A DNA stretch of 64,000 nt from Gaiellaceae bacterium (GTDB lineage Bacteria > Actinomycetota > Thermoleophilia > Gaiellales > Gaiellaceae), in the NCBI GenBank assembly GCA_026002995.1, contig BPGK01000001.1:496001-560000 (forward strand). The letters run 5' to 3'. The translations under genes and the position numbers were made by a program. Under the pieces are notes generated by a model. It saw only the letters and a program-made list of their open reading frames with translations, was not told where the DNA came from and ran no database searches. Positions within the stretch are counted from its first letter, which is position 1; every line of letters begins with the position of its first letter. Positions 25,518-34,444 of this stretch are shown piece after piece.

Positions 25518-26966
25518 GGTCCTGAGAAGGGCACGCTCGAGCCGCTCTACACAGCGGCCGAGATGCGCGCCGCGGAGGAGCGCTACCCGCGCTACCCGGA
25601 CTCGATCCCGGAGCTCATGGAGAGAGCCGGAACCGCGGTCGCCGAGGAGACGCTCCGCTCCTACCCCGAGGCGCGGCGGCTCGCGTGCGTCTGCGGCAAG
25701 GGGTCGAACGGCGGCGACGGGCGCGTCGCCGCCCGCGTCCTGCGCGAGGCCGGGCGTGAGGCAGACGTGATCGAGCGAGACGCGGCGGCGACCGTCGACC
25801 TCGATCGCTACGACGTGCTTGTCGACGCACTCTTCGGCACCGGCTTCCGAGGAGCCCCGCGCCCGCCCGCCGCGGCGCTGATCGAGGCCATGAACGCGGC
25901 CTCCGCGCCGGTCGTCGCCGTCGACGTGCCGTCCGGCGTCGACGCGTCCACGGGTGAGGTCGCCGGCCCTGCGGTCGCCGCGGCGCTCACGGTCACCTTC
26001 CACGCTCCCAAGGTCGGCCTTGTCGTCGAGCCCGGCCGCACGCACGCGGGGCGCGTCGTCGTCGCCGACATCGGGCTCGAAGGGGTGCCGACCGCGTGCG
26101 CGCGCGCCACTGAGGAGCTCGTGCGCCTCGTGGGCCGCCGCTCTGCGCACGACACGAAGTACAGCGCGGGCTCCGTGCTCGTCGTCGGCGGCCAGCCGGG
26201 GATGACGGGCGCCGCCGCCCTCGCGGCGATGGCCGCCCTTCGTGCCGACGCAGGCTACGTCCAGCTCGCCGTGCCCGCCGCCGCCCTGCCCGTCGTCGAG
26301 ACGCTCACGCTCGAGCCGGTGAAGCTCGGCTGGACGGACGCCGACGCAGTAGAGGTGATCACGAAGGCGGCGGCGAGGGCCTCGGCGCTCGCGATCGGGC
26401 CCGGGCTCGGTCGCGGCCCGGGACGGCAGGCGCTCGTCCGAGAGCTGCTCCGCCGGATCGAGCTGCCGGCAGTCGTCGACGCCGATGCGCTGTACGGCCT
26501 CGAGCCCGTGGAGCGACAGCACCCCACGGTGTTGACGCCGCACGCCGGCGAGCTCACGCGGCTCCTCGAGGCGGCGCCCGGTTGGGTGGATGCACATCGC
26601 CTCGAGGCGGCGCTGACCGCGGCCGCGCGCTTCGGGGCGATCGTGCTACTCAAGGGCCGCGACACGATCGTCGCCTCCCCTCCGGCCGAGCGGTCGGCGC
26701 CCTCGACTGCCCCGGAGACGATCGTCTGCGACTTCGGCCCTCCCTCGCTCGCGACCGCAGGAACCGGCGACGTCCTGACCGGGATCCTCAGCGCCTTCCT
26801 CACGCGCCTGGACGCTCCCCTTGCGGCCGCCGCCGCGGCCGTTGTGCACGGCCTCGCGGCGCGCGCCGCCCCGCACCAGGCCGGCCTTGTCGCCTCCGAC
26901 CTGCTCACCGCGATCCCCGCTGTGCTCGGAGGCGAGCGGCTCGGGCGCGCGGCTTCATCGCAATAG
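25506..26966 (+). CDS. nnrD: Bifunctional NAD(P)H-hydrate epimerase/dehydratase
   Basis: Repairs NAD(P)HX, a damaged cofactor: the N-terminal domain (NnrE-type, about 1-210) epimerises it and the C-terminal domain (NnrD-type, about 215-486) dehydrates it with ADP or ATP. Epimerase signatures are LYTAAEM, CGKGSNGGDGRVAARVL and VDVPSGVDASTGE. Dehydratase signatures are GSVLVVGGQPGMTGA, GPGLGRGPG, LTPHAGELTRLL and ATAGTGDVLTGIL. The start codon lies in a family-A palindrome, giving an N-terminus of VSDTGPEKG before conserved sequence. Confidence 0.95.
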   Translation: MSDTGPEKGTLEPLYTAAEMRAAEERYPRYPDSIPELMERAGTAVAEETLRSYPEARRLACVCGKGSNGGDGRVAARVLREAGREADVIERDAAATVDLDRYDVLVDALFGTGFRGAPRPPAAALIEAMNAASAPVVAVDVPSGVDASTGEVAGPAVAAALTVTFHAPKVGLVVEPGRTHAGRVVVADIGLEGVPTACARATEELVRLVGRRSAHDTKYSAGSVLVVGGQPGMTGAAALAAMAALRADAGYVQLAVPAAALPVVETLTLEPVKLGWTDADAVEVITKAAARASALAIGPGLGRGPGRQALVRELLRRIELPAVVDADALYGLEPVERQHPTVLTPHAGELTRLLEAAPGWVDAHRLEAALTAAARFGAIVLLKGRDTIVASPPAERSAPSTAPETIVCDFGPPSLATAGTGDVLTGILSAFLTRLDAPLAAAAAAVVHGLAARAAPHQAGLVASDLLTAIPAVLGGERLGRAASSQ

Positions 26967-26985
26967 CCCAGAATGCGGGAGCGCC

Positions 26986-28005
26986 ATGCAGCGCTCCTGC
27001 TTCACCATCGATCTCGGGGCGATCCGGCGGAACGCCGAGACGCTTCTTCGAGCCGCGCGGAGCGCGGAGCTGTGGGCGGTCGTCAAGGCCGAGGGGTATG
27101 GGCACGGCGCCGTCGACACCTCGCGGGCGGCGCTCGCCGGAGGCGCGACTGCTCTCTGCGTCGCCACGCTCCCGGAGGCGCTCCACCTCCGGGCCTCGCT
27201 CCGCGACGCGCGCATCATCGTCATGTGCCCGGTGAGTGAGCGCGAGGTCGGGGAGGCGCGGGCGGCGAGGCTCGAGCTCGTCGCGGCCGACGGGCGCGTG
27301 CCGGAGGGCGTCAAGGTGCACCTCAAGCTCGACACCGGCATGGGCAGGTGGGGGCTCTCGGAGCTCCCCTCGCCGTCCCGCGAGGTCGTCGGGGTGATGA
27401 GTCACCTCGCCTGCGCGGAGTCGGACGAGCCGTTCACGCGGGCGCAGATCGAGCGCTTCGCGGCCGCCACCGCTGGGCTCGGGAAGATCACCCGGCATCT
27501 CGCGAACACGGCCGCGACGCTCCGCTACCCGGAAGCGCGCTTCGACGCCGTCCGCTGCGGGATCGGGCTGTACGGGATCTCGCCCTTCGGGGGCGACCCG
27601 GCGGACAACGGGCTCGAGCCGGCGCTGCGCTGGGAGTCGTACCTCGCGCTCGTGAAGCGACTCGAGCCGGGGCAGAGCACCGGCTACTGCCGGCGCTTCG
27701 TCGCCGCCGAGCCGACGTGGATCGGGATCGTCCCGGTGGGGTACGCGGATGGGTTCCGTCGCGACATGACCGGGACGGAGGTGCTCGTCGCGGGCGAGCG
27801 TCGCCGCGTCGTGGGAACGGTGTCGATGGACGCGCTCGCCGTCGAGCTCGGCCGCGAGCTCCCCGTGGGCACGCCGGTGACCCTCGTCGGCGACGGCATC
27901 CGCATCGAGGAGCACGCACGGGTGGCCGACACGATCGGGTACGAGATCGCGACCGGGCTCAACACCCGGTCGGGGCGCGCCCGCCGCGTGACGGTGGATG
28001 GCTGA
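26986..28005 (+). CDS. alr: Alanine racemase
   Basis: A PLP enzyme that makes D-alanine for peptidoglycan. ATG 26986 gives 339 residues, somewhat below the usual 360-390; the shortening is in the barrel segment before HLKLDTGMGRWG. The PLP lysine is Lys34 in VVKAEGYGHGA. The C-terminal domain has VPVGYADGFRRDM and GTVSMDALAVELG. Its 3' end overlaps the cca gene start by 8 bases. Confidence 0.95.
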   Translation: MQRSCFTIDLGAIRRNAETLLRAARSAELWAVVKAEGYGHGAVDTSRAALAGGATALCVATLPEALHLRASLRDARIIVMCPVSEREVGEARAARLELVAADGRVPEGVKVHLKLDTGMGRWGLSELPSPSREVVGVMSHLACAESDEPFTRAQIERFAAATAGLGKITRHLANTAATLRYPEARFDAVRCGIGLYGISPFGGDPADNGLEPALRWESYLALVKRLEPGQSTGYCRRFVAAEPTWIGIVPVGYADGFRRDMTGTEVLVAGERRRVVGTVSMDALAVELGRELPVGTPVTLVGDGIRIEEHARVADTIGYEIATGLNTRSGRARRVTVDG

Positions 28006-29032
28006 CGCGCGCGCGCAGGCACGCGAGCTCCTCGCCGGGGCGCAGGCCTGGATCGTCGGAGGCGCCGTCCGCGACCTGCTGCTCGGCAGGCCGCTACTCG
28101 ACCTCGATATCGCCTGTCCGAGCCCGCGAGACGCGGCGACGCGCTTCGCGCGGGCCTACGGCGGCGCGGCGTTTCCGCTCTCCGACCGACACGGGGCGTG
28201 GCGCGTGGCGCGCGGCGAGGAGACCGTCGACTTCACGCCGCTCCCGGACGGGATCGACGCCGACCTCGCGACGCGCGACTTCACCATCAACGCGATGGCG
28301 ATGCCGCTGCAAGGCGAGGAAGTCGTCGATCCCCACGGTGGGAGGGCCGACCTCGAGGCGGGGATCGTTCGTGCGGTGTCGGCGAGCGTCTTCCGCGACG
28401 ATCCACTGCGGCTGCTGCGGGCGGTGCGCTTCGAGGACGAGCTCGGGTTCCGGATGGACGAGGAGACGGAGACGCTCGCGCGCAGGGAGGCGGGGCTCGT
28501 TACGAGCCCGGCCGGAGAGCGCATTCTCGCCGAGCTCCGGCGCTTGTCGGCAGCCGGCTACCGGAGGCTCGCCGAGCTCGGGCTGCTCGAGCCGCTCGGC
28601 GGATCGCTGGACGGCCCGCTCGACGCGCTCGACGACCCGGACTTCCGTCTCGTGGCCGTCTTCCGGGAGAGCCTCGAGCGGCTGCCGATCTCGAACGAGC
28701 TCCGCCGTTACGCGCGCACGCTGCTCGGCGCCAGCCCTCCCGAGGACGCGTCGCCACGTGCCATCCACCGCTTTCGGCGTCGCACCGAGCCCTGGGCGCT
28801 CGACGCGCTTGCGTTCACCGGCGCCTGGGAGCTCGCTGGCGTGGTCGAGGCGGCGCGCGCGGCCGACTCCCGAGCTCCTCTCGTGCGTGGCGACGAGCTC
28901 GGACTGCCGCCCGGCCCCGAGATCGGGCGTATCCTCGCGGCCATCGACGAGGAGCGGGCAGCTGGGACGATCTCGACGCGCGAGGAGGCGCTCGCGCTCG
29001 CGCGCGAGTTGGCCGGGAAGGCGTCGGCATGA
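27998..29032 (+). CDS. cca: CCA tRNA nucleotidyltransferase / poly(A) polymerase family
   Basis: A 344-residue class-II nucleotidyltransferase. GGAVRDLLLGRPLLDLDIAC carries the catalytic DxD-type carboxylates. TRDFTINAMAM and FRDDPLRLLRAVRFEDELGF are the nucleotide- and tRNA-recognition motifs. There is no HD domain. CCA addition is the likely role because none of the six tRNA genes in this window encodes CCA. It overlaps alr and the following methyltransferase gene. Confidence 0.9.
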   Translation: MADARAQARELLAGAQAWIVGGAVRDLLLGRPLLDLDIACPSPRDAATRFARAYGGAAFPLSDRHGAWRVARGEETVDFTPLPDGIDADLATRDFTINAMAMPLQGEEVVDPHGGRADLEAGIVRAVSASVFRDDPLRLLRAVRFEDELGFRMDEETETLARREAGLVTSPAGERILAELRRLSAAGYRRLAELGLLEPLGGSLDGPLDALDDPDFRLVAVFRESLERLPISNELRRYARTLLGASPPEDASPRAIHRFRRRTEPWALDALAFTGAWELAGVVEAARAADSRAPLVRGDELGLPPGPEIGRILAAIDEERAAGTISTREEALALARELAGKASA

Positions 29033-29646
29033 GCGAGGGGACGGCGTCCGCCCATGCGCCCTACGAGCTCGACGGGCTCGCCGAGCGGGTTCGGCGGCTG
29101 CTCGGGCCGTTCACCGGCTCGGAGGTGGCGCTCGATGCCGGCTGCGGCAGAGGAGCGCTCGCGCTCACGCTCGCGAGGTTCGTCGGCGAGGTCGTCGGCG
29201 TCGACGCGGATCGGGAGGCGCTCGAGGCTGCGCGCGCCTCGGCGCCGCCGAACGTCCGGTTCGTCGAAGGAGACGTGACCGCGCTCCCGTTCGAGCTCGG
29301 GAGCTTCGACATCGCGGCCTGTCGCGGCGTCCTCCACCACACGCGTCGCCCGGAGCTCGTCGTGTCCGAGCTCGCGCGGGTCACCCGTCTCGGCGGGCGT
29401 GTCCTCATCGTCGACCAGCTCGGCTCGATCGATCCGCTCCGCTCGCTCGAGATGGATCGCTTCCTCCGGCGCCGAGACGCGTCGCATCAGCGGCTCCTGC
29501 CGGACGCCGACATCCGCGGCTACCTCGACGCCAACGATCTCGTGCTCGTGAGCCACGAGGTGGCGCGCGAGCCGGTCGCGGTCGAGGGCGGCCCGGACGA
29601 GGTCGAGATCGGCTGGTACGTCGCCCGCAAGCCCGTTCCCTCGTAA
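29029..29646 (+). CDS. Class I SAM-dependent methyltransferase
   Basis: A 205-residue UbiE-like methyltransferase from ATG 29029, which overlaps the preceding stop (ATGA). Motif I is ALDAGCGRGALAL, the acidic residue binding the ribose is in VVGVDADREAL, and the post-I/II region has VEGDVTALPFELGSFDIAACRGVLHH. The substrate is not evident. It ends the acpS-nnrD-alr-cca operon. Confidence 0.88.
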   Translation: MSEGTASAHAPYELDGLAERVRRLLGPFTGSEVALDAGCGRGALALTLARFVGEVVGVDADREALEAARASAPPNVRFVEGDVTALPFELGSFDIAACRGVLHHTRRPELVVSELARVTRLGGRVLIVDQLGSIDPLRSLEMDRFLRRRDASHQRLLPDADIRGYLDANDLVLVSHEVAREPVAVEGGPDEVEIGWYVARKPVPS

Positions 29647-29670
29647 GGGCGAGGCAAAGGCCGCCCCTAC
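29645..29670. repeat. Hairpin between the methyltransferase and SDR genes
   Basis: AAGGGCGAGGC and GGCCGCCCCTAC form an imperfect inverted repeat around AAA between convergent genes. The CGCCCCTAC end matches the family-D elements beside valS. A terminator function is plausible. Confidence 0.4.
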
Positions 29671-30446
29671 TCGTCGCGGTGGCGGGTCGCGCGCGCCGCC
29701 AGCGCGGCGACGAGTCCGGGTGCGAGGGCCTGCGCGATCGTGACGAGCCGGTACGGAAACCACGGCACCGTGATCTCGCCGCGATCCTTCTCGATCGCGC
29801 GCACGACTGCCCTCGCCACGTCGTCGGCCTCGATGACGAAGCGGCGCAGGAGCGGACTGCGCAGCTTCGATCGCTGCGGGAAGCCCTCGGTCTCGACGAA
29901 CCCGGGAAGGACCGCGTGTACTCGGATCCCGCTCCCGCGCAGCAGTGCGGCGGCCGAGCGGGAGAAGGCGAGCTGGGCGTGCTTGGAGGCCGCGTACGCC
30001 CCTGCAGGCGCGAACGCGACCGTGCCCGCGACCGAGACGACGTTGACGACGTGGGCGCGGCCGGTTCCCGCCGCTCGGCGTAGACCCGGCTCGAACGCCC
30101 GCAAGCACCAGACGGAGCCGAGGTAGTTCACGTCCATGGCCGCCTCGATTCGCGCAGGATCGATCTCGAGGAAGCCCCCGCGCGCTGGAATGCCGGCGTT
30201 GTTCACGAGCAGGGCGACGGCGGGATGATGCTGGAGCACGCGTGCCGCCACCGCGTCCACCTGCGCTCGATCGGCGACGTCGCAGGTCTCCCACTCGCCG
30301 CCGATCTCCAAAGCGATGCGCTCGAGCCGGTCGGCGCGGCGCGCCAGCAGCACGCAGCGCCAGCCTCGGGCGGCGAGCGCGCGCGCGGTCGCCTCGCCGA
30401 TTCCCGAGGACGCGCCGGTGACCACTGCGACGGGCTTCTCAGCCAT
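29667..30446 (-). CDS. Short-chain dehydrogenase/reductase
   Basis: A 259-residue classical SDR. The cofactor motif is TGASSGIGEAT, NNAG follows at about 87, and the catalytic set includes Ser in VVSVAG and YxxxK in YAASKHAQLAF. The arginine after strand 2 (LLARRADRLERIA) suggests NADP(H). A hydrophobic C-terminus may bring it to membranes. The substrate is unknown. It is divergent from fabI with a pair of family-A palindromes in the gap. Confidence 0.9.
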   Translation of the reverse strand: MAEKPVAVVTGASSGIGEATARALAARGWRCVLLARRADRLERIALEIGGEWETCDVADRAQVDAVAARVLQHHPAVALLVNNAGIPARGGFLEIDPARIEAAMDVNYLGSVWCLRAFEPGLRRAAGTGRAHVVNVVSVAGTVAFAPAGAYAASKHAQLAFSRSAAALLRGSGIRVHAVLPGFVETEGFPQRSKLRSPLLRRFVIEADDVARAVVRAIEKDRGEITVPWFPYRLVTIAQALAPGLVAALAARATRHRDE

Positions 30447-30475
30447 GGCCGCGCGAGCCTAGCCGAAGACGCAAC

Positions 30476-30488
30476 GGTGTCAGACACC
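30476..30488. repeat. Family-A palindrome, left copy of the SDR-fabI pair
   Basis: A perfect GGTGTCAGACACC in the divergent gap upstream of the SDR gene, preceded by GCAAC. Its partner starts 76 bp downstream. The 63 bases between them are unusually AT-rich for this genome. Confidence 0.85.
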
Positions 30489-30551
30489 GCGAGCCGAACG
30501 GCCCAAAAATTGCAGCCGCTTTTCGTCTTTTGTGCCCTCGTCTTAACATCC

Positions 30552-30564
30552 GGTGTCAGACACC
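30552..30564. repeat. Family-A palindrome, right copy of the SDR-fabI pair
   Basis: A perfect GGTGTCAGACACC preceded by CTTAACATCC, 15 bp before the fabI ATG. The ORF track extends fabI into this element (GTG reading VSDTV), but the conserved protein starts at the downstream ATG. Confidence 0.85.
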
Positions 30565-30579
30565 GTTAGGGTTGGCGCC

Positions 30580-31359
30580 ATGGCCGGAAGGTTCGAGGGG
30601 AAGCGGGCGCTCGTCCTCGGCGTCGCGAACCGGCGCTCGATCGCATGGGCGATCGCGAAGCGCCTCTCCGACGAGGGTGCGACCGTCGCCTTCACATACC
30701 AAGGTGAGCGGATCGAGAAGAACGTCCGCGAGCTCGCCGCGAGCGTCGCGAGTCCGCTCGTGACCGCGTGCGACGTCCGCTCCGACGAGGACCTCGACCG
30801 CGTCTTCCAGGAGGTCGCCGACACCTTCGACGGCGGGCTCGACGTCCTCGTCCACTCGGTCGCATTCGCCGCCGCCGAGGACCTCGAAGGCCGCTTCGTG
30901 GACACCCCGCGGGACCGCTTCTGGCTCGCGCTCGACATCAGCGCGTACTCGCTCGTCGCGTGCGCACGGCGCGCGGAGCCGCTCATGGCGGCGCGAGGCG
31001 GCGGCGCCATCGTGACGATGACGTATCTCGGCGGCGAGCGTGCGGTGCCGCACTACAACGTCATGGGAGTCGCGAAGGCGGCGCTCGACTCGTCCGTCCG
31101 CTACCTCGCCTGGGACCTCGGCTTCGAGAACATCCGCGTCAACGCGATCTCGGCCGGGCCGGTGCGGACGCTCGCGGCGCGCTCGATCGCCGGCTTCACG
31201 ACGATGGAGGCGATGTTCGAGGAACGCGCCCCTCTCCACCGCCAGATCGACGCCGACGACTGCGCCGCAGCGGCGGCGTACCTCCTCTCCGAGGAGGCTG
31301 CGAACGTGACCGGCACGACGCTGTACGTCGACGCCGGCTACCACGCGATGGGCATGTAG
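30580..31359 (+). CDS. fabI: Enoyl-[acyl-carrier-protein] reductase (NADH)
   Basis: FabI catalyses the last reduction in each cycle of fatty-acid elongation. ATG 30580 gives 259 residues beginning MAGRFEGKRALVLGVANRRS, the atypical FabI cofactor loop. The active-site Tyr-x6-Lys reads YNVMGVAKAAL. VNAISAGPVRTLAA and the C-terminal GTTLYVDAGYHAMGM are characteristic. The upstream GTG in the palindrome is probably not used. Confidence 0.96.
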   Translation: MAGRFEGKRALVLGVANRRSIAWAIAKRLSDEGATVAFTYQGERIEKNVRELAASVASPLVTACDVRSDEDLDRVFQEVADTFDGGLDVLVHSVAFAAAEDLEGRFVDTPRDRFWLALDISAYSLVACARRAEPLMAARGGGAIVTMTYLGGERAVPHYNVMGVAKAALDSSVRYLAWDLGFENIRVNAISAGPVRTLAARSIAGFTTMEAMFEERAPLHRQIDADDCAAAAAYLLSEEAANVTGTTLYVDAGYHAMGM

Positions 31360-31389
31360 AGCGTCCCTGCGCGCCTCGCGCACGGGAGC

Positions 31390-32628
31390 TCAGGCGAGGC
31401 GCTCGGCGAGGAGCTCCGGCGCCACGGGGAGGGCCTCGGTCGCGTCGGCGATCTCGCGCGCCACCTCCACGATGTCGTGGTTGGCGTTCCAGATCCGGAG
31501 CTGCCGCTCGGCGCTCGAGCCGCGGTCGAGGATCTCGAGCACGCCCTCGAGCTCGCGCTCCGAGCCGAGCTCGCGCGCGTGCGGGCGGAGCTCCGCCACG
31601 GTTCGACGGACGACGCGCGCGACCGGGATCCGGTTCCGCCGGTTGGATCCGAGATCCATGATTGGCGCCTGGAGCCCGTAGCGAGCCGCGAGCCACTTGT
31701 TCTCGCTCGTGAGGATCCGGTGGTAAGAGGGAATCTCGCGGCCGGCCTCGTAGTGCTCCGAGAGCTGCTTCACGAGCGCTTGACAGTAGGCGGCGATCGC
31801 GACCGCGTCCTCGATTCGCGTCACGGCGTCGCAGACGCGGATCTCGATCGTCCCCAGTCGGGGGTGGAGGCGGATGTCCCACCAGATGTGCGTGTAGTCG
31901 GCGATGCAGCCCGTGCGCTCGAGCTGCCCGACGACCTCGGCGTAGTCGGCGTAGTCGCGGAAGCGTGGCGGCGGTCCCGAGCGCGGGAATGCGGAGAAGA
32001 CCATCTGCCGACTCGAGGCGAGGCCCGTCGGCTCGCCGCGCCAGAAGGGAGAGCTCGCCGAGAGGGCGAGCAGCGGCGCGAGCTGGGGGAGGAGGCCGTT
32101 GACGACCTGCACGGCCTTCTCGGGGTCGTCCACCGCCACGTGCACGTGCATCCCGAAGATGAGCTCGCGACGGGCGACGTACTGGAGCTGGTCGATGAGC
32201 GCCCGGTAGCGATCCTTCGCGGTGATCCGCTGGCGCTCGAAGAGGCTGAAGGGGTGGGTGCCCGCGGAGCCGACGCGCGCTCCTTTGGCGCGCGCGGTCT
32301 CGGTCACGTAGCCGCGGAGGGTCGTCAGCCAGCGCATCACGTCGCCCGCATGACGGCAGACGGGGGTCGAGATCTCGAGGACGGACTGCATGAGCTCCGC
32401 GTTGATCCGCGCCTCGAGCTCGTGGCCGGTGACCGCCTCGAGCATCGTCTCGATGTGCTGTACGAGGTCGAAGGTCTCCGCGTCGAGCAGCTGGTACTCC
32501 TCCTCGACGCCGAGCGTGTAGGGGTCTCCCTTGCCGAAAGCGTGATCGAGGACGCTGCCCGCGTGCCCCGGAACCTCGCCGGTGATCGAGGGCGGGAAGA
32601 TCTGGGCCGTGCCGCTCGCGCCGCTCAC
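31390..32628 (-). CDS. Glutamate-cysteine ligase-like carboxylate-amine ligase (YbdK/GCS2 type)
   Basis: A 412-residue ATP-dependent ligase of the GCS2 family. GVEEEYQLLD, the ELMQSVLEISTPVC segment, FGMHVHVAV, WWDIRLHPRLGTIEIRVCD and ARYGLQAPI are conserved features. GTG 32628 overlaps the ridA stop (GTGA). Family members make gamma-glutamylcysteine or related products; the exact amine substrate cannot be read from the sequence. Confidence 0.92.
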   Translation of the reverse strand: MSGASGTAQIFPPSITGEVPGHAGSVLDHAFGKGDPYTLGVEEEYQLLDAETFDLVQHIETMLEAVTGHELEARINAELMQSVLEISTPVCRHAGDVMRWLTTLRGYVTETARAKGARVGSAGTHPFSLFERQRITAKDRYRALIDQLQYVARRELIFGMHVHVAVDDPEKAVQVVNGLLPQLAPLLALSASSPFWRGEPTGLASSRQMVFSAFPRSGPPPRFRDYADYAEVVGQLERTGCIADYTHIWWDIRLHPRLGTIEIRVCDAVTRIEDAVAIAAYCQALVKQLSEHYEAGREIPSYHRILTSENKWLAARYGLQAPIMDLGSNRRNRIPVARVVRRTVAELRPHARELGSERELEGVLEILDRGSSAERQLRIWNANHDIVEVAREIADATEALPVAPELLAERLA

Positions 32629-33008
32629 TCGAGCACCGCGTCGACTTCGAGCTCCACCGTCCACGCCGGATCCATGAGCGAGGTCACAACCGTCGTGTTC
32701 ACGGGTCGGATGTCTGCGAACGCCTCGCCGTGCGCACGCGCCATCCCTTCGAAGTGCTCGGGGCCGGCGAGGTAGACGCGGGTTCGTACGACGTGCTCGA
32801 GCCCCGCTCCGGCCTGCTCGAGCGCGCGTCGGACGATCTCGAGGCAGAGGCGCGTCTGCTCGTACGAGCCTTCCGGCGGCGGCGAGCCGTCGGGCGGGAT
32901 CGGCGCGGTCCCCGCGACGTAGACGTGCTTCCCGACGACCACCGCGCGGCAGTAGCCCATGACGTCCTCGTAGGGCGACGTCCCTCGGATCGCGCGGCGC
33001 TCCGCCAC
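32625..33008 (-). CDS. RidA/YjgF-family deaminase
   Basis: RidA proteins hydrolyse reactive enamine/imine intermediates released by PLP enzymes. GTG 33008 gives 127 residues, the family length; the upstream ORF extension is antisense to the divergent hydrolase gene. YCRAVVVGKHVYVAGT, VVRTRVYLAGPEHFEGMARAH and TVVTSLMDPAWTVELEVDAVL match, including the substrate-binding Arg. It overlaps the ligase gene. Confidence 0.88.
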   Translation of the reverse strand: MAERRAIRGTSPYEDVMGYCRAVVVGKHVYVAGTAPIPPDGSPPPEGSYEQTRLCLEIVRRALEQAGAGLEHVVRTRVYLAGPEHFEGMARAHGEAFADIRPVNTTVVTSLMDPAWTVELEVDAVLE

Positions 33009-33027
33009 GCGCCTAGTATCGCCCGGA

Positions 33028-33840
33028 ATGGAGGCGCTCCGCCAGGTCGACGCGTGGCCGGCGCCGTTCGCGGCGGCAGGCGTCGTACGCAGGGACGGGT
33101 CGCAGGAGACGCATGGCGACACGAGCCGCGTCGTGCGGCTCGCCTCCGTCTCGAAGCCGGTCGCCGCCCTCGCCCTCCTCGTCGCTGCCGAGGAGGGCGT
33201 CGTCGACCTCGACGAGCCGGCGGGTCCTCCCGGCTCCACGGTTCGCCACCTCCTCGCGCACGCGTCGGGCCTGCCCTTCCACGGCTCGACGCCGATCGCG
33301 CCTCCGGGGAAGCGGCGCATCTACTCGAACGAGGGCTTCCGCGTGCTCGCCGAGCACCTCGAGCGCCGCGCGGAGATGCCCTTCGCCGAGTACGTACGCG
33401 AGGCGATCTGCCTCCCCCTCGGGATCGGTCTCGATCCGTCCGGCGACCCCGGCTCGGGCATGCACGGCTCGCTCTCCGACGTGCTCGCGATCGGGGCCGA
33501 GCTGCTCGCGCCGACCCTCGTGGCCCCCGAGACGCTCGAGGAGATGACGAGCGTGCAGTTCCCGGGGCTCCGTGGCGTCCTCCCCGACTACGGGCGCTTC
33601 GACCCGCTCGACTGGGGCCTCGGCGTCCAGCGCAACACGCGTCCACCCTCGTGGATGGGGGCGAGGGCCTCGTCGCAGGCGTTCGGGCACTTCGGGGGCT
33701 CGGGCACCCTCCTCTGGGTCGATCCCGCTGTCGGTGTCGCCTGCGCGGCGCTCGCGACTCGAGACTTCGGCCCCTGGGCGAAGGAGGTCTGGCCGCGCCT
33801 CGCCGACGCGGTGCTCGAGGAGGAGGCTGCGAGGCGGTAG
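33028..33840 (+). CDS. Serine hydrolase (class C beta-lactamase fold)
   Basis: A 270-residue protein with the SxxK motif SVSK (Ser40, Lys43), the YSN triad IYSNEGF (about 91) and a C-terminal HFGGSG matching the third motif. No signal peptide is visible, so it is probably cytoplasmic. It is much shorter than typical class C enzymes (about 360-390) and resembles esterases or D-aminopeptidases of the same fold. Beta-lactam resistance should not be inferred. Confidence 0.88.
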   Translation: MEALRQVDAWPAPFAAAGVVRRDGSQETHGDTSRVVRLASVSKPVAALALLVAAEEGVVDLDEPAGPPGSTVRHLLAHASGLPFHGSTPIAPPGKRRIYSNEGFRVLAEHLERRAEMPFAEYVREAICLPLGIGLDPSGDPGSGMHGSLSDVLAIGAELLAPTLVAPETLEEMTSVQFPGLRGVLPDYGRFDPLDWGLGVQRNTRPPSWMGARASSQAFGHFGGSGTLLWVDPAVGVACAALATRDFGPWAKEVWPRLADAVLEEEAARR

Positions 33841-33910
33841 CGACGAGCCGCCGAGACCCCGAGGCGCCGCATCGGGGATGATGCAGGCGTCGTCGGAGAA
33901 GGGAGGATCC

Positions 33911-34438
33911 ATGCGAGTACGATCCGTCATCGCCGGAACGGTGGCGCTCGCCGCCGTCCTCGTCGCGCCTGCCGCGTTCCCGTCCGGGACGCGCGGCGCG
34001 GCGCCGACGCTCGAGCGCTTGCCGCGGGCCGCGGCGGCCGGACAGCTCAGCCAGTACGGGCACATCCGCTCACTGACGCGAGTCGGGCCCGGGTTCAGGC
34101 TCCGTTTCGACCCCGCCTTCTGGCTCGGGGGCAGCACCGCGAACCGCGCGGCCGAGGAGGATGGGGTGATCGCACCGGGCGAGGGCGTCCCCAACGACTA
34201 CTACGTCCGCGACGAGGCGAGGAAGCTCCTCACGTACCGCGTGCCCCCGAGCGCGAAGGTCACTGTGCTCGACCGACGGCTGCGGCCGTTCTCGATCAGC
34301 GTCGCGCAGCTCGCCGCCGTGGTCGCGGGACGCAACCCGACCGGGAGGCCGCTGTACGACCGGCCGCGGGCGCTCGGCTACTGGATTCTCGTCGACACCG
34401 ACCGCGTCCTCGCTCTCGACCAGCAGTACCAGCCGTAG
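33911..34438 (+). CDS. Secreted protein of unknown function
   Basis: A 175-residue protein from ATG 33911, preceded by a strong GGGAGGATCC ribosome site. The N-terminus has a signal peptide ending near AAPAAFPSGTRGA. The body includes GQLSQYGHIRSLTR, a segment near EGVPNDYYVRDEARKLL and TYRVPPSAKVTVLDRRL. I do not recognise the family. No cysteines are present. Confidence 0.75.
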   Translation: MRVRSVIAGTVALAAVLVAPAAFPSGTRGAAPTLERLPRAAAAGQLSQYGHIRSLTRVGPGFRLRFDPAFWLGGSTANRAAEEDGVIAPGEGVPNDYYVRDEARKLLTYRVPPSAKVTVLDRRLRPFSISVAQLAAVVAGRNPTGRPLYDRPRALGYWILVDTDRVLALDQQYQP

Positions 34439-34444
34439 AGCGCG

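Noticed and set aside
33028-33840. Calling the serine hydrolase a beta-lactamase
   Set aside because: It is short, lacks a signal peptide, and shares only the general SxxK/YSN fold motifs found in many esterases and peptidases.
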